DNA of 64,000 nucleotides from Bathymodiolus brooksi (taxonomy: Eukaryota > Mollusca > Bivalvia > Mytilida > Modiolidae). The number at the start of each line of letters is the position of its first letter. The first letter of the stretch is position 1. The position numbers and the translations under genes are program-made. The notes under the pieces are model-generated. The model ran no database searches, was not told where the DNA came from, and saw only the letters and a list, made by a program, of their open reading frames with translations. The stretch covers positions 62,134,397-62,198,396 of the forward strand of contig OY804588.1 in NCBI GenBank assembly GCA_963680875.1. Reading direction: 5' to 3'. Of the stretch, positions 1 through 12,440 are shown piece after piece.

Positions 1-630
1 CTGCAAGTGTCGTAAACGAGGTAAAAGGGACAGTGATTACGACAGTACTAGTGGAAACGGACCAGAGTGACAGACAGACACCGCGTGACGATCATCCAAT
101 TCATAATGGCGGCGACAGTAAAACTTTCTAAGTGATACCTTCAATCTATCTGTCTGGGATCTGGGATAGATATGATCCAGAAAACTACTAAGCTAATCGC
201 GTATTATTGACGGGTATGCCGCCATATATATAGTGGAATGCAAGGATTTGAATCTTTTCTTTGGATTAGCCCCTGTATGAAGTCCGTCTGGTACGAATAT
301 AGGAGTAAATCGGCTAGAATGTGAGCACAGTTGGTACCAATTGGGATGCCAAGTCATTGAGAGAAAAAAACATGGCCAGCAAGCGCACAACAAATTTTTT
401 ATAAGCATATTGAAAATGTCAGTTCCGGATAACTTTATGGATTCCCCACCCCCCGGAAAATAAGACTAACCCTATACTTAAAACAAGATACCGATATCTG
501 GAATCAATTTGTTTAATAGAGTTTTAAATTAAGTGTGAGAGGCTGTTGCATATATGTATAAATACTGTTGCAAAAGAAGACCTGGATTTAATAGTCTCCA
601 AAAGATCTTTATGATTTTTGAGGCCCCACA
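1..630. other. No gene recognised
   Basis: Unique-looking AT-rich sequence. Open frames are short and start and stop without splice logic or recognisable protein motifs. Nothing can be supported here. Confidence 0.5.
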
Positions 631-631
631 T

Positions 632-765
632 CGGATTCATACCTTGATCAAGGTAGATCGTGGGTTCGAGCCCCGGTCGGGCCAAACCAGAATATATAAA
701 ATTTGTTGCGTCTGCCCAACATTAACGAACAAGATAAATTCATTCCGTCATTGTACACCTGGGAC
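632..765 (+). repeat. SINE family 2 fragment (tRNA-like head)
   Basis: The stretch contains a Pol III B-box-like GTGGGTTCGAGCCCC followed by GGTCGGGCCAAACCAGA. This matches, in the opposite orientation, the head of the full SINE at 51273-51636. The body is truncated after about 130 bp, so it is a dead fragment. Confidence 0.7.
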
Positions 766-1166
766 TATCAAAAGATGATTTATATGCCAAATTTGGCTCA
801 TTTTAATTTTTATGCGAGAAAGTCGATCTCTCACTTAATTTCAACTTTTTAACCTCAGAAATAAGTCGGTTAGATATTAAATTTCTCCACTCCTCTCAGC
901 AAGACATCATGCGTATGTCTCATCAAACATTTGCATAATATAAATTTATTAACAAGAGAATATTTAGGTCATGTGAAGGTCAGGCTACTGTATTTATCAA
1001 ATTCAAATTACCACCCCGTCAGTGCCAGTATGTAAAATTTATTTAAAAAACGTACTTTTATCATTATTTAAGTACAAAATATACGGAAACCAGTTACGAA
1101 TAATAGCTTGATCACTACCTTAATTATCTGAAATCTGGTCAGTGGTAAGCAGTGATTTAGTTGCTT

Positions 1167-1389
1167 GGTTTATGGTGTTTAATGTCACTTTCAACAATAT
1201 TTCAGTTATATCGTAGCGGTCAGTTTTATTGGAGGAAACTAGTACCCGGAGAAAATCACCGACCTGTCGCAAGTCACTGATAAACTATCACATAATGTTG
1301 TATCGAGTACACCTTGCCCGAGTGGGATTCGAACTCGCTTTAGTGATGATTGGCAACTATTCCATAGGTAGTTATACGATCACGATGGT
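1167..1389 (-). repeat. SINE family 1 copy
   Basis: Read on the plus strand it begins with the SINE tail (TGGTGTTTAATGTCACTTTC, then CAATATTTCAG). It continues through the body (AAAATCACCGACCTG) and ends in the tRNA-like head with an inverted B box (GGGATTCGAACTC). It is almost full length but diverged. Confidence 0.8.
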
Positions 1390-2080
1390 CTCACTCTTTA
1401 GTAATTAAAGATTTCCAAGTCCACAAGGCAGTATGGACGATGATAATTTTTCTATACAAGAATTTATATAGTAGAAATCCTACTATATAAATCCTTGGTC
1501 TATAAACAGAGTGTAGGGGCAATGTTCTATCATAGGGGAAAAATATAATCCTTTGGGTTAGGCGAGCCAATAATTGACGATAAACAAAACTTAGTTTTTT
1601 TCTTTGATGGGCAAAACAGTAAAAAAAATATTCTTAGCAGACTTTTAACATCTAATCTGGTCACATGCTAAACGAGCTGCTACCATTATCTGCGAGGTCA
1701 ATTTTTTACTAATCTTCTTTGAAATCACTGATCCAATACCACACAATAAGCAGTTCCCAAATTAAAAAAAAATGTATACAATTTTCCATTGCACTAGCTG
1801 TTACACGAGCTATTCTATAATCACTGCAATGTCTTGGAAGATGAATTAAATTTTTTCTTTGAATGCAAGAGAAATACCAATAATCGAAACATTTTATACC
1901 AATACTTTCAAAATATATATTCAAATTTTCTTGAATTAAACCATGAAGAGAAACTAACAAAAATACTTAACAGTCGTAATTTATTCGAGTGTTGACGGGT
2001 TAAGTCTTTCACAAGACAGTCATTAGAACTGAGAGAGGGAGACTCATCAGTCATAATTGCAGTTCACGTTATTGTTTTTT
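1390..2080. other. No gene recognised
   Basis: AT-rich sequence with no splice-consistent coding block and no repeat that I can match elsewhere in the window. Confidence 0.45.
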
Positions 2081-2083
2081 TTT

Positions 2084-2202
2084 GTATGTACCGGTAGTTA
2101 TGTATGCTTTATTTGTCTCGTCTGTACATGTATATTATGTGGATTGTAATGCTAAAACCCAAATGGGTTACTTGTGTGCATTAATAAAATATATAATATA
2201 AT
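2084..2202 (+). repeat. Probable LINE 3' tail
   Basis: A short block with TTTGTATGTACC, TTTATTTGTCTCG and a terminal ATTAATAAAATATATAATAT. It looks like the 3' end of a non-LTR retrotransposon followed by an A-rich tail. No reverse transcriptase sequence is present, so the call is tentative. Confidence 0.3.
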
Positions 2203-2459
2203 CACTAATTCGTAATCTTGCTGTTCAAAGTTCTGTAAATCCTTACTAAACTTCCCATTTTTAAAAAGGGAGACCATCTTAGAGGACAGCAAAATGACCA
2301 TCCCAGTCAAGTTTGGTCAAACTGGTACCACTATCCTTTCTGAGAAAACTAAGAGACCAGTTTGACAAATTAAAACCACACGATAGCAGCAGCTCTGTCA
2401 GTATGTTCCCAGATGAGGTAAGTTGGGGTTTAACACATTTATCTAGTGTCCGATACCAA

Positions 2460-2730
2460 TAGAATAGGGGGCACGGGTGGCTCAATGAGTTAGGTCGTTG
2501 GATCCAACAGCTCATACAAGCCTATCACCAATATGGCGTGGGTTGCGCCCGGCTTTGTAAATTACAAAAAAAGGGTGCACTCCACTAGCAGCCGCAAGTG
2601 ATAAAGTTTACCAGTTGCTTGCCCATGGTCGGTGGTTCTCTCCGGGTACTCTGGCTTCCTCCACCACTAAAACTGGTCACCATGATATAGCTGAAATATT
2701 GTTGAAAGTGGCCGTAAAACACAAAAAAAT
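2460..2730 (+). repeat. SINE family 3 copy (different head, shared tail)
   Basis: The head GGGGGCACGGGTGGCTCAAT with B-box-like GGGTTGCGCCCGG differs from families 1 and 2. The 3' part (CTTGCCCATGGTCGGTGG, then CCATGATATAGCTGAAAT, then GTTGAAAGTGG) is the tail shared with family 1. An inverted partial copy is at 54886-55040. Confidence 0.7.
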
Positions 2731-2739
2731 CAAAATCAA

Positions 2740-4184
2740 ACAAATAGAATATTTAATTTTTGATCCATATAAAAACATACGACTTTGAAAAACAATACCA
2801 AATCACCATTCCTGTACAGTTTGTGCTAAACTTATTTTCAAACACCTTAGAATTGGAAATATTGGCAATATATAACAATCTTGATAATTAAATATTTATT
2901 TTTGCAAATTTATACAACTTCTGAAAGAGAGATTCTGAAGACAATAATAATAGTATATATACATGAAATAATAATTCTACAAATTTAATAATATATTTGT
3001 TTGTTTAAACACAAACATGGTCATCAGATTCAGTAAAGCCAGGTCCAATACATTTTCTTCCTATTTTTTTTTATGTTGGCAAGAAATTGGACTAGCTCCC
3101 ATGAAAACTGGATCTGCCAAAATTGGACAAGGATTTCATATTTTTAAGATGATTAATTAAAATACTACACAATTTGCATAGAAGATTTTTTATTTTAATT
3201 GGGTTTATTTTCAATTTTTTTTTTATAACCGGACACATTTTTTTTTAAATAAAAAAAATGGCCGCCCTCACATTGGTCATGAAATTGAAATCTAAAAAGT
3301 TAAATATGACGAACTTTTTATGATGAAATAATTTTCTTGGTCAACACCCGTTGATTTCAGACAATGTATCAAACATTTCTTTAAAAACCAAACCAAACAA
3401 AAATACATGTTTACATATTGGAATAAAAAATAAAATCTGTTCAGACAATTGATCATTGATCACATCTCGTGATGTCTTGAATTAATGGAAATCAATGGAC
3501 AACATGTGTTTCATCAAAAAAGCAGACGCAATATTGAATTCAATAAATCATGTGACCTGATTTACAATTTTTTAAGTAGATACGTAGAAAGTTCAATATT
3601 TTTTCGTCTTATCTTACATTAAAACGGAGAAAATAGTAAACAATTTTATTATCAACATGCTATAAATTATTTTAAGATTTCTTCGGAATTATTGAAAATG
3701 CTTTTTTTTTTAGATGGGACAATTTTGGTCGGTTGGTTGGCTACACCAATTCCAAACCTAAGAATTCCAAACAAAAAAAATGACTGTCTTAAAAAAATTC
3801 TCTATTGCACAACATGCAGAAAGATGAAATGTCCTATCCACATATATAAAACAGTTTTAACATAATACAGTTTAACCCCAGTATGTCCTTGCAAGTCCAA
3901 AGTCCAAATCATTTTGCTTTGAATCAGTGGAATACCCCTAATAAAGAGACCTAATTACTATTATAAAAGGGACAATAATTTCACGTGGACATCACAATGT
4001 TCAACTGCACTCATTATTTCATCGGAATAAATGTGATGAAAACATGACACAAAATGTTATGCTACGGTAAATCCACATTCATATCTCCACAATAAATGTT
4101 TTTAATGGTTGAAAATCTGATTCATATGATTTAATTGATCAGACAGACGATAATTGTGTTAATTGCTATGACGATTTTTCAAGA
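2740..4184. other. Downstream of glutamine synthetase: probable 3' UTR and flank
   Basis: The region is AT-rich and non-coding, and lies immediately 3' of the glutamine synthetase stop on its strand. Several TTTATT strings (AATAAA on the minus strand) occur, so the poly(A) site cannot be chosen by eye. No other gene is seen. Confidence 0.4.
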
Positions 4185-7100
4185 TTATTCTGACAAAACA
4201 GTAGTCCGTACAATAACTTCAGTAACAGCGTATGGATCACAATTTGACGATGGACGTCTGTCCTCTAAATATCCACATCCCTCCTCGGCAACTTGACGTG
4301 GAATTCTTATACTAGCACCTCTATTAGCCACACCTGCAGAAAAGTCATGAATGCTAGAGGTTTCGTGGAAGCCTGTTAAACGACGTTCATTATCTTTTCC
4401 TTCTTTTGGATCATAAGCCTTAATATGACGCACATGATGCTTTGATAATCTCTCTATTGCAACCTCAATTGCCCTGAAAAAGGAGAGATAAAAATTATTT
4501 TTATACATTGCCTTAAAATGTTCACAAGAATTGAGGATTACTGGAATATAAAAACTATTTTGAATCCACTGTTTCACCAAAAGTAACCACAGTAGTCCAC
4601 CTCTTTGGGGCCACCCCCACAAAAGTCCATGCATCCATTTTTTCAGGCCAGATTTAAGCATAATATACAAAAATGTCCCTCGAGAGAGAGGTCCCCCCTT
4701 TTACAAGGCTACTTTTTCGTTGCAGTATGGGTGGCCCTATAAGACAGGGATTACAGTACCAGAATTCCACTCAAAACTGATTGGGTCTGAAATTGGATCA
4801 ACTAAAAAAAATTCCGATATCATTTATGAATATTACATGAAGGATTAAGAAATGACCATTTGTCCAACGGCAGTCAGAAATGTCAAACCTTCATTTAAAT
4901 CTGCTCTTGATGTACAAAAAGTACACTTACTTAATACCATCTGGGTCTCTCATCTCCTGAGTGCTGTAGTTACAGTGGGCACCAGCTCCATTCCAGTCGC
5001 CCTCAATAGGTTTTGGGTCCAACGTAACGACCACACCGAATTCTTCAGCCACACGGTGCAACAAGTATCGTGCTACCCACAAATGGTCTCCCATGTCTAT
5101 TCCTTCACAAGGTCCGACCTGGAACTCCCACTGGGCAGGCATGACTTCTGCGTTACAGCCAGCAATCTTGACTCCAGCATACAAACAGGCACGGTAGTGG
5201 GCCTCTACTACGTCACGTCCGTAAACTTTGTTAGCTCCTACACCGCAGTAATATGGACCTGTACAAGAACAATGTTGAATTAATCACCGATGGCAACAAA
5301 TAAATAATAGGAGTGTTCCATTGCCAAAAAAAAAATAGGATTGGAAAGTACATTTTTTTTTAATCCAAAAATGAAAATTTTTCTTTTTGGTCTAATCATC
5401 AGTTGTTTGGTATAAAAAAAAAATATGAGTTACAGGTGTTTTTACTGTGACTTCAGTTAAACTGGTCTGATTTCTTATTATTTCAAACTGTCAGGTTAAA
5501 TTCTAAGTGACTCTTCTTCAAATTCCTCGACTATCAAAATGTTCTTTATTCAATATAAAAAAAATTATTATTCCAGTATGGGGTCATGTCTATTAAAAGC
5601 TCACCTTGTGGACCTGGGAAGCCATTTTTAGGCCAGCCGTAAGGATGACCATCAACATCTAGTAACGTGTATTCCTGTTCTATACCAAACCATGGATGAG
5701 AATCTTTAGCCTGCTCCATTACTGCAGCACATGTGTTTCTTTTGTTACTTTCTGAAATAGAATTGGTATAACCCTGAAACATTGTTGTTAATTTAATGGT
5801 AAATGACTACGAGCAGTTTTCCTCAAATTGTTGTTATTATTGAAAGTTAACTGTATAGTTGACTCCTTGTTATCTTGAACTCTGATAAGTTGAAGTACGA
5901 ATGAATCTGGTTCATTGTATAAACTGTTCAATAAATTTACCATGATAATTTGAAAATTCTACTACCGGGCATTTCAAATTAAAGAGCAAGTTCCTTCGAA
6001 CTCTGACAAGTACTTTTGCTTGAATAATGTGGTCTGTTTATAGTAATTGTCAGCTAAATTTGACCAAACGACTTTAAAAAATATACCACTTTTACCTATA
6101 TAACAGGGTTCACGAAATTGCATGTGGGTTTGGTGGTCCTAGTGAAAAAATGTCAGCCCTTAGAAAAATTTACCCACATTTTGCTGATCATTTCTGACAA
6201 ATTTCGTGAAGTCTGAAATAATATTATTATGTAGGTTATGATCTCAACACAGCGTTGTTCAAAGGACTATATATCAACTGGAAGACAAAATTTCCCAATT
6301 TCGTTCTAATGATAGTATTTATCATGTGTGATCTCCAGGATAAATGTTTCTTTTCCTTAGGCCAAAAAAACAAAAAAAAAGTGTTTCTGCTAACATTTTA
6401 GAAAAAAAATAGGGTAAGGTATAGACTAAAATATTATTTTTTTAATTTTTACCCAAGTTATCCAGGACAAGGATCTGACTTTACTTAATAAATGCTTGTT
6501 CAAAAATGAAAATAAAAACTTCAGGGTAGGCACTGTAAATTACTGTAGGGTCGTAAGGTTAGCCGAAACAAGCTTTTTCGGCCTTAATTATTTGAGGTTC
6601 AGGATCAATTTTCCAAGCTAGCAAAATTGTTAGAAGTGTAACCCTGCAGTAAAATATAAGCTGTTGAAGAAACCATGCCATCACAACGTAAAAAGGAAGA
6701 AATTATCAATATGCCTGGCACTCGTTTCGACATTCTTCAATAATGCATATTTCTCCATTCTTAATTAATGGCTATACATGTATATAATTTGCATTTTCAT
6801 CTCAAAATGACCTGTTTAATGTTTTGTTGCTCCTCCGTCATATGTAAAAATAAGTCATCAAAATGACACACACATGTACATACATTATATATGTGACATT
6901 GAAAGAAATACATGTGCTTGTCACATCAAAAAGAAAGTAAAAAACACACCTTGACCTGATCAATTATGACAGCATGGAATACAATTTTCCCTTTTTTCCA
7001 CATATTACAATTTATCGTCTCTGCGAAAAACATTTTGACAAACTAGCCTGCACAGCATTTTAGAAGAATTTTTTCTATTTTTATTGTACAATTTTTATGC

Positions 7101-8914
7101 AATTTGTATTAGTCTGAACCAATTTTTACTAGACTGGGGCATAAGGCTAGTGGTTTTTGGTGCAGACTGTTTGTCAAGTGGAACAGAAAGACAAAAACAC
7201 ACTTTGACACACTTAATATATGACTGCATGCAATGTAGTTTTCCATTTTTTTCTCACGAATTAACAATTATCGGAACGACTATGCAAAGAAAACAAAAAT
7301 TTGGACCAAACTGAAAAATAAAACGTACCTGCTGGTTTTTTGTTGTACTTGAGCACGTCACATAGAACCAACTTGTGTGATCCCCGTCTGAAAGGGTCTT
7401 TAAATATAGCTACTGGATTGAGGTACATGTCTGAGTTAGACCCTTCTGCCTGGTATGTACTAGAACCATCATAATTCCACACTGGACATTCTGTAAAAAG
7501 AAATCATAAACACTATACAGAAATGGTCTTTGATTTTTTGGTTTACAAATGTACTTGTTAATTGCTCCCTAAGAATTTTAAATGATGAGTGATTGTTGAT
7601 TTAATGCCAAATGAGCAATCTTTCAGCTATATCATATACATTCCGATAAGATGACGAGGTCCAAGTGTTCTAAACTAACATGTCTAAGCAATAATGAGCA
7701 GGTAGACGTGTTGCTTCGCACTGACACATTATCCTGATTTCAAACCAACCAGTCTTTGCTTTTTCTCCCTAATGCTTATACAGATAAGCAACAATTACCA
7801 GTATTATTGTCTTTGATTTGAGTTGGTTTGACCCAGCCGATACTTGAAAAATCCACGACCTACCGACCTACCACACGCGAGGCAAGAACACAATTACACC
7901 ACCAAAGTGATTGAATATTAACTGATTTGGTTTTCAAATCTTTTGACTAAGAATGAGCTACCATATGAAGGTTATTCCGGAATCAGCCATAAAAAAAACC
8001 AATATCCATTAATCCTGTCCTAACTGGCAACCATGTAAAATGTATCAAGATCTCATATCCATAATAAGGGAGATAATTGCTCAAGTTATCACTTATATTT
8101 ATAGACATAATGGAAGTTACCATGCAAATCAAGATGTCCATCAAATTAATATGTCTATTTATCAATAATTACATTTAATATACTATCTAGTTTATATATT
8201 ATTTGAAATTTTACTAAATAATTTAGTAAATTAACGAAAAGACAAGTAAATGGCCACATAAAACAATTATTATCTGATTTATCTCCCTTGTCCACTCCTT
8301 CAATGTAAGAGGTATATATGAAATTCTGCTTGAACATATTATTAAAAATCTTCAGATATATATGTGGCATTGAAGAATTGACATTTTGGGGGAAAAACAA
8401 AATGAAATGCAACCAAAAAAACCCACCAATTATCTCCCTTGTTGTCTACAATGAAAGCAAAGGAATAATAAATTCTGCCCGATCACAGACCTCACGATGA
8501 GCACCGGTTCTCCCGGCCTAAGACTAGTAAAACTTTGTTCGAATCAGTAAACTTTTCAGTGTTTATTTAGATATACCTGTAATATATATAATAAATTCAA
8601 GAATTTGATTTGAATCAGTAAATTCAAATTTTCATTTCGAGGACTTATCATATTAAAAATCTTCTGATGCATGCCATTAAAGAACTGCCATCCAGGGTGA
8701 AAAACATTGCCTTAATCAAATTTGGTGGTCTTTCTTTTAACGTAAGTATGCCGTTACCTTTAGGTTCTTTTGGTTCAAATTCCATGGTACGACATTTACT
8801 TCTGATTCCCTCCCCTGTACCGTCAATCCACAAGTATTCACACATGACACTTCCATTGGTCTCTAGGGACATATAACGACCCAATATCTCTTTACTAATG
8901 TGTACTGTTGTCAT
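4185..8914 (-). CDS. GLUL: Glutamine synthetase (type II), five coding exons
   Basis: Catalyses ATP-dependent condensation of glutamate with ammonia to glutamine. Animal forms are homo-oligomers, cytosolic or mitochondrial. Coding exons in transcript order are 8914-8758, 7490-7329, 5751-5605, 5258-4931 and 4473-4185. All junctions are GT-AG (donors GTAACG, GTACGT, GTGAGC, GTAAGT; acceptors ending in CAG), and the phases add up to 360 codons plus TAA. Visible family motifs are [12 protein letters not shown] near residue 30; [17 protein letters not shown] in exon 2; [12 protein letters not shown] with [12 protein letters not shown] in exon 3; [12 protein letters not shown] and the ATP-site [17 protein letters not shown] in exon 4; and [20 protein letters not shown] with SIRIPRQV and FEDRRPS-like [14 protein letters not shown] in exon 5. 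Length is close to the usual animal 360-375 residues; the short C-terminal tail of vertebrate enzymes is absent. The start is the MTT methionine. No mitochondrial presequence is evident. All catalytic blocks are intact, so it is probably functional. Confidence 0.96.
6355..6575 (+). repeat. Dispersed repeat in a glutamine synthetase intron
   Basis: Shares blocks in the same order (AGGACAAGGATCTGACTTT, then GGTAGGCACT-like, then GGTTAGCCGAAAC-like) with 53915-54345, where a SINE has split the copy. Both carry A-rich runs at the left. Family unknown. Confidence 0.55.
6915..7305 (+). repeat. Diverged direct duplication in an intron
   Basis: Two blocks (about 6918-7035 and 7176-7300) share ACACACCTTGAC/ACACACTTTGAC, ATGACAGCATGGAATAC/ATGACTGCATGCAATGT and TTTTCC-rich ends. 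They lie in the intron between glutamine synthetase exons 2 and 3, which is otherwise featureless from 5752 to 7328. Confidence 0.4.
7491..8757. other. Intron 1 of glutamine synthetase coding region
   Basis: AT-rich intronic sequence. I see no repeat matching the named families and no additional exon. An AT-palindromic stretch around 8160-8260 has no obvious meaning. Confidence 0.5.
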
Positions 8915-8933
8915 TTTGAAGCTTTAGTTACTG
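8915..8933 (-). other. Glutamine synthetase 5' UTR end and splice acceptor
   Basis: On the minus strand, TTTTATTTCAG directly precedes a 16-base leader and the ATG. A non-coding 5' exon must therefore lie further upstream (higher coordinates). I could not locate that exon or the promoter. Confidence 0.6.
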
Positions 8934-8967
8934 AAATAAAATAAATATAAAAATTAATAAATATATG

Positions 8968-9152
8968 TTATATTCAACAATATTTCAGTTATATCGTGGT
9001 GGTCAGTTTTATTGGTCGTGGAAAACGGAGTACACAGAGAAAATCACCGACCTACCACAAGTCACTGACAAACTTTATCACATAATATGTTGTACGAGTA
9101 CACCTTGCCCGAGCAGGATTCAAACTCACATTAGTGGCGATGGACCCTGATT
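8968..9152 (-). repeat. SINE family 1 partial copy
   Basis: Plus-strand order is CAACAATATTTCAGTTATAT, then GTGGTCAGTTTTATTGG, then AAAATCACCGACCTACC, then GAGTACACCTTGCCCGAG, then an inverted B box. The outermost head is missing. It lies just upstream of the glutamine synthetase start. Confidence 0.75.
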
Positions 9153-9391
9153 GCATTAAAGTTTTGATTAAACAGTAATCCCAAAATATTTAAAATAAGT
9201 TCAACATATTAAAGTTATTAAATTCAAGACACCCATTGTAAACCCTGTAATATGTATATTGTTTTATTGAACCCAGTCTAGGAACACTGAACTTTGAAGG
9301 TTGAACAGATTTAAGTTAGTATTTATAGATAATTTCAATCTATTTATATATATATCGAAGTCCTATAGTACCGTGGTAGTTAAATTAAACC

Positions 9392-11629
9392 AGAGGCTCT
9401 CAAGAGCCTGTATCGTTCACCTGGTAATAAAAAAAACCAATTGGTCCTATGTAAAAACTATGTCCTGCGTCATCTTGGAATTACGATCAACATAAAAAAC
9501 ACAAAGTTTGTAAAGGACCTTCCAATGATTGATGCACAGTTTAGGTTCAATCAGTGCAATAGCTTCAGAGAAGAATATATTTCTGTATTTTCCCCATATG
9601 GTTCTGTGTTAATACTATGACCTGTGGTGGCAGCCATCTTGGATTTCCGATCGGCATAAAAAACAGGACCTTCCAATGATCATTCCTGGGCAGTTTGGTT
9701 TCAACTGTCCAAGTGGTTTCAGAGAAGAAGCATTTTGAAACATTTTTCCCATAGGGTCCAATGTTAAACTAAGTCCTGCCGTAGCCGCCATTTTGAATTT
9801 CATATCAGAATGAAAAACGTATATTTTGTAGAGGACCATTCAATGAACATTCATGTACAGTTTGGCTTTAATCATATTTGTAGTTTCTGAGAAGAAGGCA
9901 TTTGAACATTTTCCCATAGGGTCCAATGTTAATCTATGTATTGTGGTGGCGGCCATCTTGGATTTCCGATCGGCATAAAAAACATAAAATTTGTAGAGGA
10001 CCTTCCAATGATCATTCCTGGGCAGTTTGGTTTCAACTGTTCTAGTGGTTTCAGAGAAGAAGCGTTTTCAAACATTTCCCCCATAGGGTCCAATGTTAAA
10101 CTAAGTCCTGCCGTAGCCGCCATTTTGAATTTCATATCGGAACAAAAAACGTAAAGTTTGTAGAGGACCATCCAATGAACATTCATGTACAGTTTGGCTT
10201 TAATCATATTTGTAGTTTCTGAGAAGAAGGCATTTGAACATTTTCCCATAGGGTCCAATGTTAATCTATGTCCTGTGGTGGTGGCCATCTTGGATTTCCG
10301 ATCGGCATAAAAAACACACACCATGTAGAAGACCTTCCAATGATCATTCCTGGGCAGTTTGGTTTCAATTATCCAAGTGGTTTCAGAGAAGAAGCGTTTT
10401 GAAACATTTTTCCCATAGGGTCCAATGTTAAATTAAGTCCTGCCGTAGCCGCCATTTTGAATTTTATATCGGAACAAAAAACGCAAAGTTTGTAGAGGAC
10501 CATCCAATGAACATTCATGTACAGTTTGGCTTTAATCATATTTGTAGTCTCTGAGAAGAAGGCATTTGAACATTTTCCCATAGGGTCCAATGTTAATCTA
10601 TGTCCTGCGGTGGTGGCCATCTTGGATTTCCGATCGGCATAAAAAACACACACCTTGTAGAGGACCTTCCAATGATCATTCCTGGGCAGTTTGGTTTCAA
10701 TTATCCAAGTGGTTTCAGAGAAGAAGCATTTTGAAACATTTTCCCCATAGGGTCCAATGTTAAACTAAGTTCTGTCGTAGCCGCCATTTTGAATTTCATA
10801 TCTGAACAAAAAACCTTAAGATTGTAGAGGACCATCCAATGAACATTCATGTACAGTTTGGCTTTAATCATATTTGTAGTTTCTGAGAAGAAGGCATTTG
10901 AACATTTTCCCATAGGGTCCAATGTTAATCTATGTCCTGCGGTGGTAGCCATCTTGGATTTCCGACCGGCATAAAAAACAGAAAATTTGTAGAGGACCTT
11001 CCAATGATCATTCCTGGGCAGTTTGGTTTCAACTGTCCAAGTGGTTTCAGAGAAGAAGCATTTTGAAACATTTTTCCCATAGGGTCCAATGTTAAACTAT
11101 GTCCTGCCGTAGCCGCCATTTTGAATTTCATATCGGAACAAAAAACCTTAAGATTGTAGAGGACCATCCAATGAACATTCATGTACAGTTTGGCTTTAAT
11201 CATATTTGTAGTTTCTGAGAAGAAGGCATTTGAACATTTTCCCATAGGGTCCAATGTTAATCTATGTCCTGCGATGGCGGCCATCTTGGATTTCCGATCG
11301 GCATAAAAAACAGTAACTTGGTAAAGGACATTCCAATGATCATTCCTTTACAGTTTGGGTTCAGTCAGTTCATTAGTTTCGGAGAAGAAGATCTTTGAAA
11401 TTTCAGCCAATCAGAGCATATTATTGGCCCTGGCAGCCATATTGAATATCCGACTGGAACGAAAAACAGTAACTTTGTAGAGGACCATCCAAGGAACATT
11501 CCTGCTAAGTTCGGTTCCAATCGGCCAAGTGGTTTCGGAGAAGAAGCTTGAAATGTGAAAAGTTTACAGACGACGGACGCCAAGTGATGGCAATAGTTCA
11601 CATGGACCTTTGGTCCAGGTGAACTAAAA
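9392..11629. mobile_element. MITE-like element with an internally amplified higher-order repeat
   Basis: The outer ends resemble each other inverted: CGTTCACCTGG near 9413 and CCAGGTGAAC near 11617. A short palindrome GAGGCTCTCAAGAGCCT lies near the left end. The interior is dominated by tandem repeats described separately. No transposase frame is recognisable. The exact ends are uncertain by about 20 bp. Confidence 0.45.
9600..11300. repeat. 166-bp monomer / 332-bp dimer tandem array
   Basis: The box CCCATAGGGTCCAATGTTA recurs ten times, near 9747, 9911, 10081, 10247, 10411, 10577, 10746, 10911, 11077 and 11242, a spacing of about 166 bp. Two monomer types alternate. One has GCCGCCATTTTGAATTTCAT, the other GGCCATCTTGGATTTCCG, giving a 332-bp dimer repeated about five times. 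The open frames over this block are artefacts of the repeat. Related short units occur at 52838-53027. Confidence 0.9.
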
Positions 11630-11689
11630 ACTGGCAGTGTAAATTGGTTGAAATAGAACCGCAGTACCATAGGGTCAGACTATATCTAC

Positions 11690-12331
11690 ATTGTGTGATT
11701 TATTATATAATAATGCTAAAGATAATTTTAAAATTGTCATGTTGCTATACCTGTATACACCCAATGTCTGTTTAATTGCTAATTTATATGAGATAAGATA
11801 AGATTTTATTGTCCAATCAAGGTCCCAGCAAGGGGGAGAGTCATTACAGTGATTTATATTACACAAAACATTCTAATACATAAATGTCATCAACAGTATA
11901 CAAACAAGCAATTTGCAGAAATTAGATTGGTACATAAGTACTAAACATATCTATGTCTCTGATGAGTATAGTATATAAGAGTCGGGACATTCACCCAGTC
12001 AACAGCTGTTACCTGGTATCCTTGCATCATCACACCTTCATCATGATGCAATCAGCTGATCAAACTGCACCTTACATTTGCATGTATTGGATCTTGCATA
12101 TGGAACAAATGTTGAATAATTTTTTTAATTAAATTCTCATTTGGAATGGCAGGCACACAAAATAAGTTAGTGAAGGCCATAAAAATGGTTAATTAATAAC
12201 TGGAATTATACTAGACTCACTAGTCCTATTTATAGAGGGTTGACCATATTTATAGATATATGTGGGTTTTATTATATAATAATGATAAGAGATAATTTAA
12301 TATGTAAAATCAAATACCAGATTTGATAACC

Positions 12332-12362
<31 letters not shown>

Positions 12363-12440
12363 TGTAGGCCTAGTGTATTGCCATCCCCATATCATGACCT
12401 GATCAGCTGATCAAACTTGCACTTTGTTCTGTATGTAAAC
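11690..12440. repeat. Diverged duplicated segment with palindromic core
   Basis: TTTATTATATAATAATG followed by AGATAAT-rich sequence appears near 11700 and again near 12268. ATCAGCTGATCAAACT-type sequence appears near 12050 and 12400, and a related block near 13825. The 12400 copy contains the 14-base palindrome TGATCAGCTGATCA. A minus-oriented LINE-like tail (GAGATAAGATAAGATTTTAT) begins near 11791. A TA microsatellite lies near 12330-12355. Confidence 0.4.

Noticed and set aside
9615..11284. Frames with recurring MAATAGHRLTLDPMGK-type peptides
   Set aside because: Translation of a non-coding 166-bp repeat. Frames end with the repeat and have no splice sites.
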